Part shown: positions 50,001-58,067 of the stretch, in pieces
Numbering within the stretch: the first letter of the stretch is position 1
How the letters are laid out: every line of letters starts with the position of its first letter
Assembly (NCBI RefSeq): GCF_028368935.1
Contig: NZ_JAQNDK010000001.1
Location: forward strand, 2,108,001-2,172,000
Direction: 5' to 3'
Length of the DNA stretch: 64,000 nucleotides
DNA from: Sorangium aterium
Lineage (GTDB): Bacteria > Myxococcota_A > Polyangia > Polyangiales > Polyangiaceae
Notes under the pieces: generated by a model
Database searches by the model: none
Told to the model about the DNA's origin: nothing
The model's input: the letters and a program-made list of their open reading frames with translations, nothing else
Made by a program: the position numbers and the translations under genes

Positions 50001-53000
50001 ATGCCAGAAAGTCCGCGTTACCTCGTGGTGGAGGTCCTGCACCAAGGTGCAGAGACGATCCTCTACCGGGCGCGGCGCGCGGAGGACGGCCGACCGGTGG
50101 TGCTCAAGGTCCTGCGGCGCGACCACGCGAGCCCCCGCGCCCTCGGCAGGCTCCAGCACGAGCTCGAGGTCGCCAGAGCGCTCGATTCGCCCGTCGTCAT
50201 CAAGGCCTATGGGATCGAGCCATTCCGCGACCAGGTGACGCTGGTCCTCGAGGACTTCGGCGGCCGCTCGCTCGACCAGCTGCTCGATGGCGACGGGCCC
50301 ATGCGCGCGATGCGCGGGATGGCGATCGAGCGCTTCTTCCCCCTCGCTCTCCGCCTGACCGACGCGCTGGCCGAGCTGCACCGCCATCACATCATCCACA
50401 AGGACATCAAACCCCAGAACCTGCTCTGCAACCCCGACACCGGCGAGGTGAAGATCACCGATCTCGGCATCGCCTGCCTGCTGCCCCGCGAGTCCCAGGA
50501 CCTCACCCGCGACAGGCTCATCGAGGGCACGCTCGCGTACATGGCGCCCGAGCAGACGGGCCGCATGAACCGCTGGATCGACGAGCGGACCGACCTGTAC
50601 TCCCTTGGCATCACCTTTTACCAGACGCTGACTGGCGCCCTGCCGTTCCAGGCCAGCGATCCCGTCGGGTGGGTGCACTGCCACATCGCCCAGGCGCCGC
50701 GGCCGCCGCACGCGCTCGTCCCCTCGATTCCACCGCAGCTCTCCGCCGTCGTCCTCAAGCTGCTCTCCAAGGCCGCCGAGGAGCGCTACCAGAGCGCCCT
50801 CGGCCTGCGCCACGACCTCGAACGGTGCTCTTCCCAGCTGCGGGCGACCGGCGCCATCGAGCCCTTCGCGCTCGGTGAGCGCGATCTCTCCGACCGGTTC
50901 CGCGTCCCGCAGCGGCTCTACGGCCGCGAGCGCGAGATCGAGGCGCTGCTCGTCGCGTTCGAGCGCGTGGTCGCGGCTGGCCGGCCCGAGCTCGCGCTCG
51001 TGTCGGGCTACTCGGGCATCGGCAAGTCCTCGCTCGTCGCCGAGCTGCACAGGCCCGTCGTGCGCGAGCGCGGCTCCTTCCTCTCCGGCAAGTTCGAGCA
51101 GCTGAAGCGCGACGTCCCTTATCTCCCTTTCCTTCAGGCGTTCCGGGCGCTCTTGCAGGAGATCCTCGGCGCGAGCGAGGAGCAGGTCGAGCGCTGGCGA
51201 CAGCGCCTCCGCGAGGCCCTCGGCCAGGACGCCAGTCTGCTCGCCGACGTGCTCCCCGAGCTCACGGTCCTCCTCGGCCCGCAGCCGCCCGTGCCCGAGC
51301 TTCCCCCCGCCGAGGCGCAGAGCCGGCTGCTCGCTGCGCTCCGGCGCTTCGTCGCCGCCTGCGCCCGGAAGGAGCACCCCGTCGCCCTCTTCCTCGACGA
51401 CCTACAATGGGCCGACCCCGCCAGCCTCCTCCTGCTCGAGCAGCTCGCCACCTATACCGGCACCGAGCACCTGCTGCTGATCGGCGCCTACCGCGACAAC
51501 GAGGTCGGCCCCGCGCACCCGCTCCGGCTCACGCTCGCCGAGGCGCAGAGGCGCGGCGCCGCCGTCTCCGAGCTCGTCCTCGCGCCGCTCTCCGCAGCCC
51601 ACGTCGGCGCGCTCGTCGCCGAGGCCGTCCACGCGCCCGACGCGCAGGTGGAGCCGCTCTCGCAGCTCGTCCACGAGAAGACCGGCGGCAACCCCTTCTT
51701 CGTGCTCCAGTTCCTCTTCGAGCTGCACCAGGAAGGTCTCATCACCCTCGACGCCGAGCAGCGCGTATGGCGCTGGGACATCGCTGCCATCCGCGACAAG
51801 GGCTTCACCGACAACGTCGTCGAGCTGATGGTGGGCAAGCTCAAGCGGCTCTCCATCCCGGCGCGGGATGCGCTCGAGCTCGCCGCGTGCCTCGGCAGCA
51901 GCCTGGACCTCGACACCCTCGCGATCGTCGCGCGCCGATCGGCGGAAGCGCTCCGCGACGCGCTCGAGGAGGCCGCGCGGGAGGTGCTCCTGCTCCGCCG
52001 GAGCTCTGGCTATCGCTTCCTCCATGACCGGGTGCAGCAGGCCGCGTATTCGCTGATCCCGCCCGAGCAGCTCGCCGAGGTGCACCTCCGGATCGGCCAG
52101 CTGCTCGTGAAGGCGCAGCGCGCCGACGAGCGCGACGCGTCGCTCTTCGACGTCGTGGGGCACCTGAACCGCGGCGCCGCGCTCCTCCGTTCCCAGGCCG
52201 AGCGCGACGAGCTCGCCGCGCTGAACCTCCGCGCCGGAAGGAAGGCCAAGGCCGCCGCGGCCTTCCAGTCCGCCGCGGCGCTCTTCGCCGCGGGCCTCTC
52301 CCTGCTCGCGCCGGGCCGCTGGGAGGCCCGGCGCGCGCTGACCTACGATCTGACCTTCGAGCGCGCGCACGTCGCGTACATCACAGGCAGCTTCGACGAG
52401 GCCGAGCGGCTCCTCGAAGAGCTCATGGAGCGCGCGAGGACCAGGATCGAGACGGCCGCCGCCGTCGAGCTCGCCGTCGCGCTGAACGTCACGCGAGGGC
52501 GGCACGCTCGCGCGGTGGAGATCGGGCTCGGGTGGCTCCGCGCCTGCGACATCGCGCTCCCGCTCGGCCCCGGCGACGCGCAGGTCGACGAGGAGACCGA
52601 GCGCGTCTGGCGGGATCTGGGCGTTCGCGAGATCGCGGACCTGATCCACCTGCCCCGCATGACGAATCCGGAGATCGAGAGCGCGATGGGCGTGCTGAAC
52701 GGGGTGTCCCTCCCCGCGTTCTTCATGGACGCGAACCTGCACTACCTCGTCGTCCTGCGGATGGTCCAGCTCAGCCTGCGCCACGGCAACGCCGACAGCT
52801 CCCCCAACGCGTACACCTTCTTCGCGCGGGTGATCGGCCCGAGGTACGGGCGATACAAGGAAGGATATCTGTTCGGCAAGCTCGGTCACGACCTGGCGCA
52901 GAGGAGCGGCCTGCTCACCACCAAATCGGTGGTGCTCACCATGTTTGGACAGCACATCGTCTTCTGGACCCACCATTACAGAGAGACGTATCCGTACACG

Positions 53001-56000
53001 CGCGCCGGCTTCAGCGCCGCGGTGGAGTCCGGCAACCTGAATGACGCCTGCTACAACTGCATGTGGGCCGAGGTGTTCCCGCTGCTCTCCGGGGAGCCGC
53101 TGGAAGACGTGCTCCGCGCGGTCGAAGAGCGCCTCGGCTTCGTGCGCAGGGCCGGTTACGCGTTACCGCACTGCGTCCTCCTCGGCATCTCCGCCATGAT
53201 CCAGGCGCTGCGCGGGAGGCCGGTGCGCCTCTCGGCGCTGGACGGCTCGGCGCTGGACCTGCTGGCCTTCGAGGCGTCGCTGGAGGAAGGGAATCCCCCG
53301 CTCGTCCGCGCCCTCTATTACAACTTGAAGGCGCAGGCGCGCTTCCTGATCGGCCCTCCCGGAGCGGCGCTCGCCGCGGTGACCCGCGGGCGCGCCGAGC
53401 ACCCCTGCAGGGTCGAGTCGAACGCCATCGTCGCCGAGAGCTCCTATTACCTCGCGCTCTCGCTCGCGGCCCTCTCCAGCGAGGCTCGCGAGGCGCGCCC
53501 CGCCCCGCCGGGGGAGCCCACGGACGAGCTGCTCGACTGCGAGCGGCAGCTCGGCGCCTGGGCCAGGAGCTGCCCCGAGAACTTCCTCCACAAGCACGCC
53601 CTGGTCCGCGCCGAGATCGCCCGGCTCCGCGGGCAGGAACCGCAGGCGATGCGGCTCTACGAGCAAGCCATCTCCTCGGCGCGGGAGGGCGGCTTCGTCC
53701 AGCACGAGGCCATCGCCTGCGAGCTCGCCGCGGGGTTTTACCGCGCGTGCGGCCTCTTCACGTCCGCCGACGCCTACCTGCGAGAGGCCCGCGCCGGCTA
53801 CTTTCGCTGGGGCGCTCACGCCAAGGTGGAGCAGCTCGACCAGCGCTACCCCTACCTCGCCCCGCGCAAGCCGATCGCCCCCACCGTCACCTTCGCCGTG
53901 CGCGCCGAGCAGTTCGACGTCCTGTCGGTGGTCACCGCCTCTCAGAGCATCTCGGGCGAGCTCAAGCTCCCGCGCCTGCTGGAGACGTTGCTGCGCATCG
54001 TGGTCGAGCACGCGGGCGCCGGAGAGGGGGTCGTGCTCCTGCTCCGGGAGGATCGCCTGTCGACCGCGGCGGCGATCTCGACGTCCTCGACGTCCGGCGG
54101 CGCCGCGCGGCTGCTCGACGCGGGCGAGGCGGCGGCGGTCGCGCTGCCGCAATCCATCCTCAACTACGTTCGCCGGAGCCACGAGCGCGTGCGGCTCGAC
54201 GACGCCGCCGGGCGGCACCCGTTCTCGGAGGACGACTATTTCAGGCAGAGGGGGCCGGGATCGGCGCTGTGCCTCCCGATCGTGCGGCAGGCGCGGCTGC
54301 TCGGCGTGCTCTACCTGGAGAACAGGCTCATCACCGGGGCGTTCACCCCGGGGCGGCTCACCGTGCTCGAGCTGCTCGCCTCGCAATCGGCCATCTCGCT
54401 CGAGAACGCCATGCTCTACGCCGATATCGAGCAGGAGAACGCCGAGCGGCGCCGGGCGGAGCGGGAGCTCCAGGCCAACCAGACGACGCTCCAGGCCATC
54501 GTCGACAACTCCGCTGCATCCATCTACCTCAAGGATCGCGACGGCCGGTATCTGCTTGCCAACTGCCACGCGGAGAGCGCCGTCGGGCTGCCGCGCCATG
54601 GGCTCCTCGGAAAGACCGACGTCGAGGTCTTTCACGCTGCGACCGCCGAGCTGCTCCAGGACAACGACCGGAAGGTGCTCGACGCGGGCGAGCCGCTGCA
54701 GTGCGAGGAGGAGATCTTGCTGGACGACGGGCCGCACACCTTCCTGTCGGTCAAGTTCCCGCTCGGCGAGAGCGTCATGCCCGGCGTGATCTGCGGCATC
54801 TCCACCGACATCACCGAGCGCAGGCGGGCCGAGCTGGCCGAGCGCTTCCTCGCCGAGGCGAGCCGCAAGCTCATGGCCCTCGGCTACGGCGCCACCCTCG
54901 AGAGCGTCGCGCAGCTCGCCGTGCCCGAGCTGGCCGACCAGTGCGTGGTCGACGTGCGCCTCGATCCGGACACTCCGGAGCGCACGGCCACCGCGGGGGT
55001 GCCGGCCGAGCTCGCAGGGGCGGTGATGGACGCGCTGCAGCCGCTCTCGGCGGCGTCGCTGAGCCGCCCCGAGGTGGGCGACGTCCGCGCCGCGCCCCTC
55101 CTGGAGCCGCTCGGCGTTCACTCCTTGCTCCGGGCTCCGCTCCTCGCGCGCGACCGGTGCTTCGGCGTCATGACCCTGCTCGCAACCTCGCCACGGCGCC
55201 GCTACGGCCCTGCCGACCTGTGGCTGGCCGAGGAGCTGGCGAGCCGCGCCGCGCTCGCCCTCGACAACAGCCGCCTGTTCGCCGAGGCCCAGGAGGCGAT
55301 CGAGCGCCGCGACGAGTTCCTCCTCGTCGCATCCCACGAGCTCAAGACCCCCCTCACCTCGCTCAAGATGCAGGCCCACCTCCTCGCCCGGCTCCTGCCC
55401 CGCTTCCAGCGCGCCGAGGTCGCTCCGGAGCGCATCGACGCCGCCATCCAGGTCCTCAACCGACAGATCGCGCGCCTCGCCCACCTGGTCAACGAGCTGC
55501 TCGACGTCACCCGCCTGAACGCCGGCCGCCTCTCCCTCGCGCGCGCGCCCCTCGACCTGGCCGCCCTGACGCGCGAGGTCGTCGAGCGCATGCACCAGCA
55601 GCTCGCCGACGCCCGCTGCCGCACCCACCTCGACCTGGAAGGGCCCGTGGTGGGCGACTGGGATGCTTCTCGCGTCGAGCAGGTCCTCATCAACCTCCTG
55701 TCCAACGCGCTCAAGTACGGCGCGGGGGCCCCCATTCACGTCGTCGTGCGCGGCCTGGAAGGCCGCGCGCTGCTCGTCGTCCGCGATCACGGCATTGGCG
55801 TCGCGGAGGCCGACCAGGCCAGGATCTTCGAGCGCTTCGAGCGCGCCGTCTCCGTCCGCAACTTCGGCGGCCTCGGCCTCGGCCTCTACATCGTCCGGTG
55901 GATCGTCACCTCCCACGGCGGCACCATCTGCGTCGAGAGCGCGCCAGGCGCGGGCGCCACCTTCATCGTCGAGCTCCCCTTGCGCCCGGCCGAGGCGGAG

Positions 56001-56042
56001 ACGGCGACCCATGGCCAAGGGGCTCTGCTCCCATCGGCCTAG
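50001..56042 (+). CDS. Hybrid Ser/Thr–His kinase, copy 8
   Basis: This 2013-residue paralogue starts at the ATG giving MPESPRYLVVEV; an in-frame ATG at 49929 lies in the upstream control block and is not conserved as coding. Kinase motifs are HKDIKPQN and DLG. The Walker A Lys is 342, the HisKA histidine is 1779 and HATPase_c is complete. From GAF2 to the end it is nearly identical at DNA level to copy 7, whereas the kinase and ATPase parts are closest to copy 5 (for example ALDSPVVIKAYGIEPFRDQVTL-like residues), so it looks like a recombinant. The PAS core (CHAESAVGLPRHGLLGKT) is unique but resembles copy 5. It is the last member of the array. Confidence 0.95.
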   Translation: MPESPRYLVVEVLHQGAETILYRARRAEDGRPVVLKVLRRDHASPRALGRLQHELEVARALDSPVVIKAYGIEPFRDQVTLVLEDFGGRSLDQLLDGDGPMRAMRGMAIERFFPLALRLTDALAELHRHHIIHKDIKPQNLLCNPDTGEVKITDLGIACLLPRESQDLTRDRLIEGTLAYMAPEQTGRMNRWIDERTDLYSLGITFYQTLTGALPFQASDPVGWVHCHIAQAPRPPHALVPSIPPQLSAVVLKLLSKAAEERYQSALGLRHDLERCSSQLRATGAIEPFALGERDLSDRFRVPQRLYGREREIEALLVAFERVVAAGRPELALVSGYSGIGKSSLVAELHRPVVRERGSFLSGKFEQLKRDVPYLPFLQAFRALLQEILGASEEQVERWRQRLREALGQDASLLADVLPELTVLLGPQPPVPELPPAEAQSRLLAALRRFVAACARKEHPVALFLDDLQWADPASLLLLEQLATYTGTEHLLLIGAYRDNEVGPAHPLRLTLAEAQRRGAAVSELVLAPLSAAHVGALVAEAVHAPDAQVEPLSQLVHEKTGGNPFFVLQFLFELHQEGLITLDAEQRVWRWDIAAIRDKGFTDNVVELMVGKLKRLSIPARDALELAACLGSSLDLDTLAIVARRSAEALRDALEEAAREVLLLRRSSGYRFLHDRVQQAAYSLIPPEQLAEVHLRIGQLLVKAQRADERDASLFDVVGHLNRGAALLRSQAERDELAALNLRAGRKAKAAAAFQSAAALFAAGLSLLAPGRWEARRALTYDLTFERAHVAYITGSFDEAERLLEELMERARTRIETAAAVELAVALNVTRGRHARAVEIGLGWLRACDIALPLGPGDAQVDEETERVWRDLGVREIADLIHLPRMTNPEIESAMGVLNGVSLPAFFMDANLHYLVVLRMVQLSLRHGNADSSPNAYTFFARVIGPRYGRYKEGYLFGKLGHDLAQRSGLLTTKSVVLTMFGQHIVFWTHHYRETYPYTRAGFSAAVESGNLNDACYNCMWAEVFPLLSGEPLEDVLRAVEERLGFVRRAGYALPHCVLLGISAMIQALRGRPVRLSALDGSALDLLAFEASLEEGNPPLVRALYYNLKAQARFLIGPPGAALAAVTRGRAEHPCRVESNAIVAESSYYLALSLAALSSEAREARPAPPGEPTDELLDCERQLGAWARSCPENFLHKHALVRAEIARLRGQEPQAMRLYEQAISSAREGGFVQHEAIACELAAGFYRACGLFTSADAYLREARAGYFRWGAHAKVEQLDQRYPYLAPRKPIAPTVTFAVRAEQFDVLSVVTASQSISGELKLPRLLETLLRIVVEHAGAGEGVVLLLREDRLSTAAAISTSSTSGGAARLLDAGEAAAVALPQSILNYVRRSHERVRLDDAAGRHPFSEDDYFRQRGPGSALCLPIVRQARLLGVLYLENRLITGAFTPGRLTVLELLASQSAISLENAMLYADIEQENAERRRAERELQANQTTLQAIVDNSAASIYLKDRDGRYLLANCHAESAVGLPRHGLLGKTDVEVFHAATAELLQDNDRKVLDAGEPLQCEEEILLDDGPHTFLSVKFPLGESVMPGVICGISTDITERRRAELAERFLAEASRKLMALGYGATLESVAQLAVPELADQCVVDVRLDPDTPERTATAGVPAELAGAVMDALQPLSAASLSRPEVGDVRAAPLLEPLGVHSLLRAPLLARDRCFGVMTLLATSPRRRYGPADLWLAEELASRAALALDNSRLFAEAQEAIERRDEFLLVASHELKTPLTSLKMQAHLLARLLPRFQRAEVAPERIDAAIQVLNRQIARLAHLVNELLDVTRLNAGRLSLARAPLDLAALTREVVERMHQQLADARCRTHLDLEGPVVGDWDASRVEQVLINLLSNALKYGAGAPIHVVVRGLEGRALLVVRDHGIGVAEADQARIFERFERAVSVRNFGGLGLGLYIVRWIVTSHGGTICVESAPGAGATFIVELPLRPAEAETATHGQGALLPSA

Positions 56043-56151
56043 GCGCTCACGCGCTCACGACAGCGCTTCCCGAGCCCGCCGTGCGCGCTCACGCGACGGC
56101 GCTGACAGGCGCTTTGCTCCTCTGATAGGGTAGTCGTCCTAGGAGACTGCC

Positions 56152-56886
56152 ATGCCTCGCTTGAACCAGATCATCGCCATCGAGAAGGGCGTCAAGGCCC
56201 GCTCCCACCAGCGCCTCACCGAGGCGCACCACGCGCTGCAGAAGCCGGCGCTGCTCTCCGGGATCTCGCGCGCCTACCGGTCGAAGGACGAGGAGGGCGA
56301 GCAGCTCCCGCCCGAGGCGACGAGGGTGCAGGCGAAGGCCGAGGACATCATCCGGAGCACCGTCGACATCCTGGGCGAGCTCTTCGACGTCACGGCCACC
56401 AAGGACTACGCGAACTGCAAGGCCCGCGCGGACGTGGTCGTCGACGGCAAGGTGCTCCTCACGGGGGCGCCCGTGACTTACCTGCTCTTCCTGGAGAAGC
56501 AGCTGGTCGACATGAACACCTTCATCAAGAAGCTGCCGGTGCTCGACGCGTCGGAGAGCTGGACGTTCGATCCCTCCGCGGACTCCTGGGCGACGGAGCC
56601 GGTACAGACGGCGCGGACCAAGAAGATCCCACGCAACCACGTCAAGGCCGAGGCGACGGACAAACACCCGGCGCAGGTGGAGGTCTATCACGAGGACGTG
56701 GTCGTCGGTTACTGGAAGACGGTCAAGTTCTCGGGCGCGCTGCCGGCGCGGCGCATCAACGAGCTGCTCGATCGGGTGGAGAAGCTGCAAAAGGCGGTCA
56801 AGTTCGCCCGCGAGGAGGCGAACAACCAGGCGGTCGAGGAGCAGAAGGTCGGCGCCGCCGTCCTCGGGTACCTCTTCAGCGCCTGA
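56152..56886 (+). CDS. Conserved protein of unknown function next to tRNA-like RNAs
   Basis: This 244-residue soluble protein starts at an ATG with AGGAG six bases upstream. It has no signal peptide and no membrane segment. I recognise it as a family of close relatives in actinobacteria and other bacteria with the conserved opening PRLNQIIAIEKGVK, the block HHALQKPALLSGISRAY, and later ATKDYANCKARADVVVDG, YLLFLEKQLVDMNTF and HPAQVEVYHEDVVVGYW. I cannot name a function or family number with certainty. Charged, helical ends and a central beta-rich part can be seen. It is followed 56 bases downstream, on the same strand, by two permuted tRNA-like RNAs, so a role in binding or processing them is a reasonable guess and no more. 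Confidence 0.85.
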   Translation: MPRLNQIIAIEKGVKARSHQRLTEAHHALQKPALLSGISRAYRSKDEEGEQLPPEATRVQAKAEDIIRSTVDILGELFDVTATKDYANCKARADVVVDGKVLLTGAPVTYLLFLEKQLVDMNTFIKKLPVLDASESWTFDPSADSWATEPVQTARTKKIPRNHVKAEATDKHPAQVEVYHEDVVVGYWKTVKFSGALPARRINELLDRVEKLQKAVKFAREEANNQAVEEQKVGAAVLGYLFSA

Positions 56887-56899
56887 CGCGCGCCGCCCA

Positions 56900-56920
56900 G
56901 GCCGCGCTTGCGCCGCGGCC
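56900..56920 (+). terminator. Hairpin after the conserved hypothetical gene
   Basis: GGCCGCG, a seven-base loop and CGCGGCC form a perfect stem 14 bases after the stop codon. No T-run follows. It may end the mRNA or mark the start of the structured RNA region. Confidence 0.35.
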
Positions 56921-56942
56921 GCCGGAGCGATATCGTGGCGGC

Positions 56943-57097
56943 GGAGTGCAAGTTGAAGCTCAAGCTCAGCTTGATGGGCTCGGCGCCCAAGCGCAGGTTC
57001 GAATCCTGCCCCCGCCACCGCATCTTCTCTCGCGGCGGGGTAGCCCAACTCGGAAGAGGCAGCGCCGGCCCGTTCAATGGTCTCAAGCTCTCACTCC
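56943..57097 (+). ncRNA. Putative circularly permuted tRNA-like RNA A
   Basis: The 3' half of a tRNA precedes its 5' half. The order is: anticodon-stem 3' strand GGCGC (56982–56986), variable loop CCAAGC, T arm GCAGG-TTCGAAT-CCTGC (56993–57009), acceptor 3' strand CCCCGCC (57010–57016) and ACC; then a 14-base linker; then acceptor 5' strand GGCGGGG (57034–57040), TA, D arm GCCC-loop-AGGC with G18G19 at 57052–57053, A26 and anticodon-stem 5' strand GCGCC (57062–57066). The acceptor pairs 7 of 7 and the anticodon stem 5 of 5. Beyond the anticodon stem, nested helices join the two ends: GGGC/GCCC, GCTTGA/TCAAGC and GGAGTG (56943)/CACTCC (57092). No clean seven-base anticodon loop with U33 can be read, so the decoded amino acid is unknown. 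An ordinary reading order gives poor cloverleaves. Whether it is processed to a tRNA is inference. Confidence 0.62.
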
Positions 57098-57100
57098 AGG

Positions 57101-57346
57101 CTCGAGCATTCGCCGCCGATCACCCAATCGAACGGGAGGAGGCTTGAATCGTCGGATGCTGGTTCAATTCCAGCCTGGCCAGCCCGCGCCGAGGTGAGGC
57201 GTCGCCTCGCCTCGCGCGGCGCCGGGGCGCTCCCGCCCCGGCGCGCAGTCCGTGATGGCCGGTAGTTCAATGGCAGAACACGGCGGTGTAAGGACTGACC
57301 TTCGACCTTAAACGTGTGGGTGTGCGCAGATGGCGGCAAACCGAGG
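57101..57346 (+). ncRNA. Putative circularly permuted tRNA-like RNA B
   Basis: The layout is as in RNA A. The 3' half has anticodon-stem 3' strand CGTCG (57150–57154), T arm GCTGG-TTCAATT-CCAGC (57158–57174), acceptor 3' strand CTGGCCA (57175–57181) and GCC. The 5' half lies 74 bases on: acceptor TGGCCGG (57256–57262), TA, D arm GTTC-AATGGCA-GAAC (57265–57279) and anticodon-stem 5' strand CGGCG (57281–57285). The acceptor pairs 7 of 7 with one G·T, the D stem 4 of 4, the anticodon stem 5 of 5 with one G·T, the T stem 5 of 5. T8, A14, G18G19, A21, A26, T54T55C56 and A58 are all present. If the loop comes from the 5' half (GTGTAAG) the anticodon would be GTA (Tyr). Nested outer helices are GGAGG/CCTTC, CACCCA/TGGGTG, GCCGCC/GGCGGC and CTCG/CGAG. 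RNA B starts three bases after RNA A and ends at a strong hairpin. Confidence 0.65.
57219..57244 (+). repeat. Strong hairpin in the linker of RNA B
   Basis: GCGCCGGGGCG, loop CTCC and CGCCCCGGCGC form a perfect 11-base-pair stem between the two tRNA-like halves. It would close the linker and bring the acceptor strands together. Confidence 0.6.
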
Positions 57347-57371
57347 CCCGGGACTAGGCCACAGTCCCGGG
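57347..57371 (+). terminator. Hairpin closing the tRNA-like RNA block
   Basis: CCCGGGACT, loop AGGCCAC and AGTCCCGGG form a perfect nine-base-pair stem directly after the last outer helix of RNA B. It has no T-run but is well placed to end the transcript. The remaining bases to 57490 hold nothing recognisable. Confidence 0.55.
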
Positions 57372-57490
57372 TCTCACCTATTTCAGGGGCCTTCGGGTCG
57401 CGGGAGCTCGATCGACGACGCCTCGTTCTCCGCCGCTGACGACCGCGGGGCGGGGTGAAGCTGGGCGCAGCGCGCGAGAGCGCCGGCGGT

Positions 57491-58021
57491 TCAGGCCCTC
57501 AGGAGGAGCTCGAACCCTTCGGCCACGAGCCCCTTGAACACGGTCGGGCCGGTCCGGCAGAATCCTAGCTTCTCCAGCACCTTGACCGACGCGGCATTCT
57601 CGAGCATCGCGTGCGCGACGAGGCGTGGGAGCCGGAGCTCCTCGACCGCATACCGGATGCACGCGGCGGCCGACTCCGTGGCGTAGCCTCTGCCCCAGTG
57701 CTTCCGGAAGAAGCGGTACCCGAGGTCCGCGACCTCGAGGTCGTCGTGCCACCTGAGGCCGCACCAGCCGAGCTTTTCCCCCGTCGTCCGGTCCGAGACG
57801 ATGAGCCGGCCCATGCGGAAGTCCTCGAACTGGCGCGCGAGCCGCGCGACGACCGCGCGCGCTTCGTCCTCGCACGCGAACGCGGTGTCGCCGGTGTAGC
57901 GGACCACTTCGGGATCCGAGTTCAGCTCCATCATGAACCGGACGTCCGCCAGCCGGTGGGGGCGGAGGCTCAGGCGCTCCGTCAAGAGGAGGGCGTCGTC
58001 GTCTGTGTCGAGGCTGGGCAC
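57491..58021 (-). CDS. GNAT-family N-acetyltransferase (RimJ/RimL-like)
   Basis: This 176-residue protein starts at a GTG with AGGA about eight bases upstream. It begins with the usual LLLTERLSLRPHRLADVRFM of the RimJ/RimL branch. It contains strand 4 (EKLGWCGLRWHDDLEVADLGYRF-like residues), the acetyl-CoA pyrophosphate loop motif HWGRGYATESAAACIRYA near residue 110 and the C-terminal block HAMLENAASVKVLEKLGFCRTG. This matches the full length of the family. It should transfer acetyl from acetyl-CoA to an amino group of a protein or small molecule; the substrate cannot be told. It is encoded opposite to the tRNA-like RNAs and ends 119 bases from their terminator. Confidence 0.88.
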   Translation of the reverse strand: MPSLDTDDDALLLTERLSLRPHRLADVRFMMELNSDPEVVRYTGDTAFACEDEARAVVARLARQFEDFRMGRLIVSDRTTGEKLGWCGLRWHDDLEVADLGYRFFRKHWGRGYATESAAACIRYAVEELRLPRLVAHAMLENAASVKVLEKLGFCRTGPTVFKGLVAEGFELLLRA

Positions 58022-58067
58022 CCGGCGATCCTACCCGGTCCGCCGCGTGTTCGCCATTTCCTGCCCC

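Noticed and set aside
49836-50878. Extension of copy 7 into copy 8 as a 2356-residue protein
   Set aside because: After 49329 the translation is Arg/Pro/Ala-rich noise, and the true HATPase_c and the start of copy 8 lie in another frame.
56937-57016. An ordinary 80-base tRNA starting GGCGGCG
   Set aside because: The acceptor has one mismatch and no proper D or anticodon arm forms, whereas GGCGGGG at 57034 pairs perfectly with the same 3' strand.
57034-57181. An ordinary tRNA with a long intron from GGCGGGG to CTGGCCA
   Set aside because: The acceptor strands do not pair; each pairs instead with the neighbouring half in permuted order.
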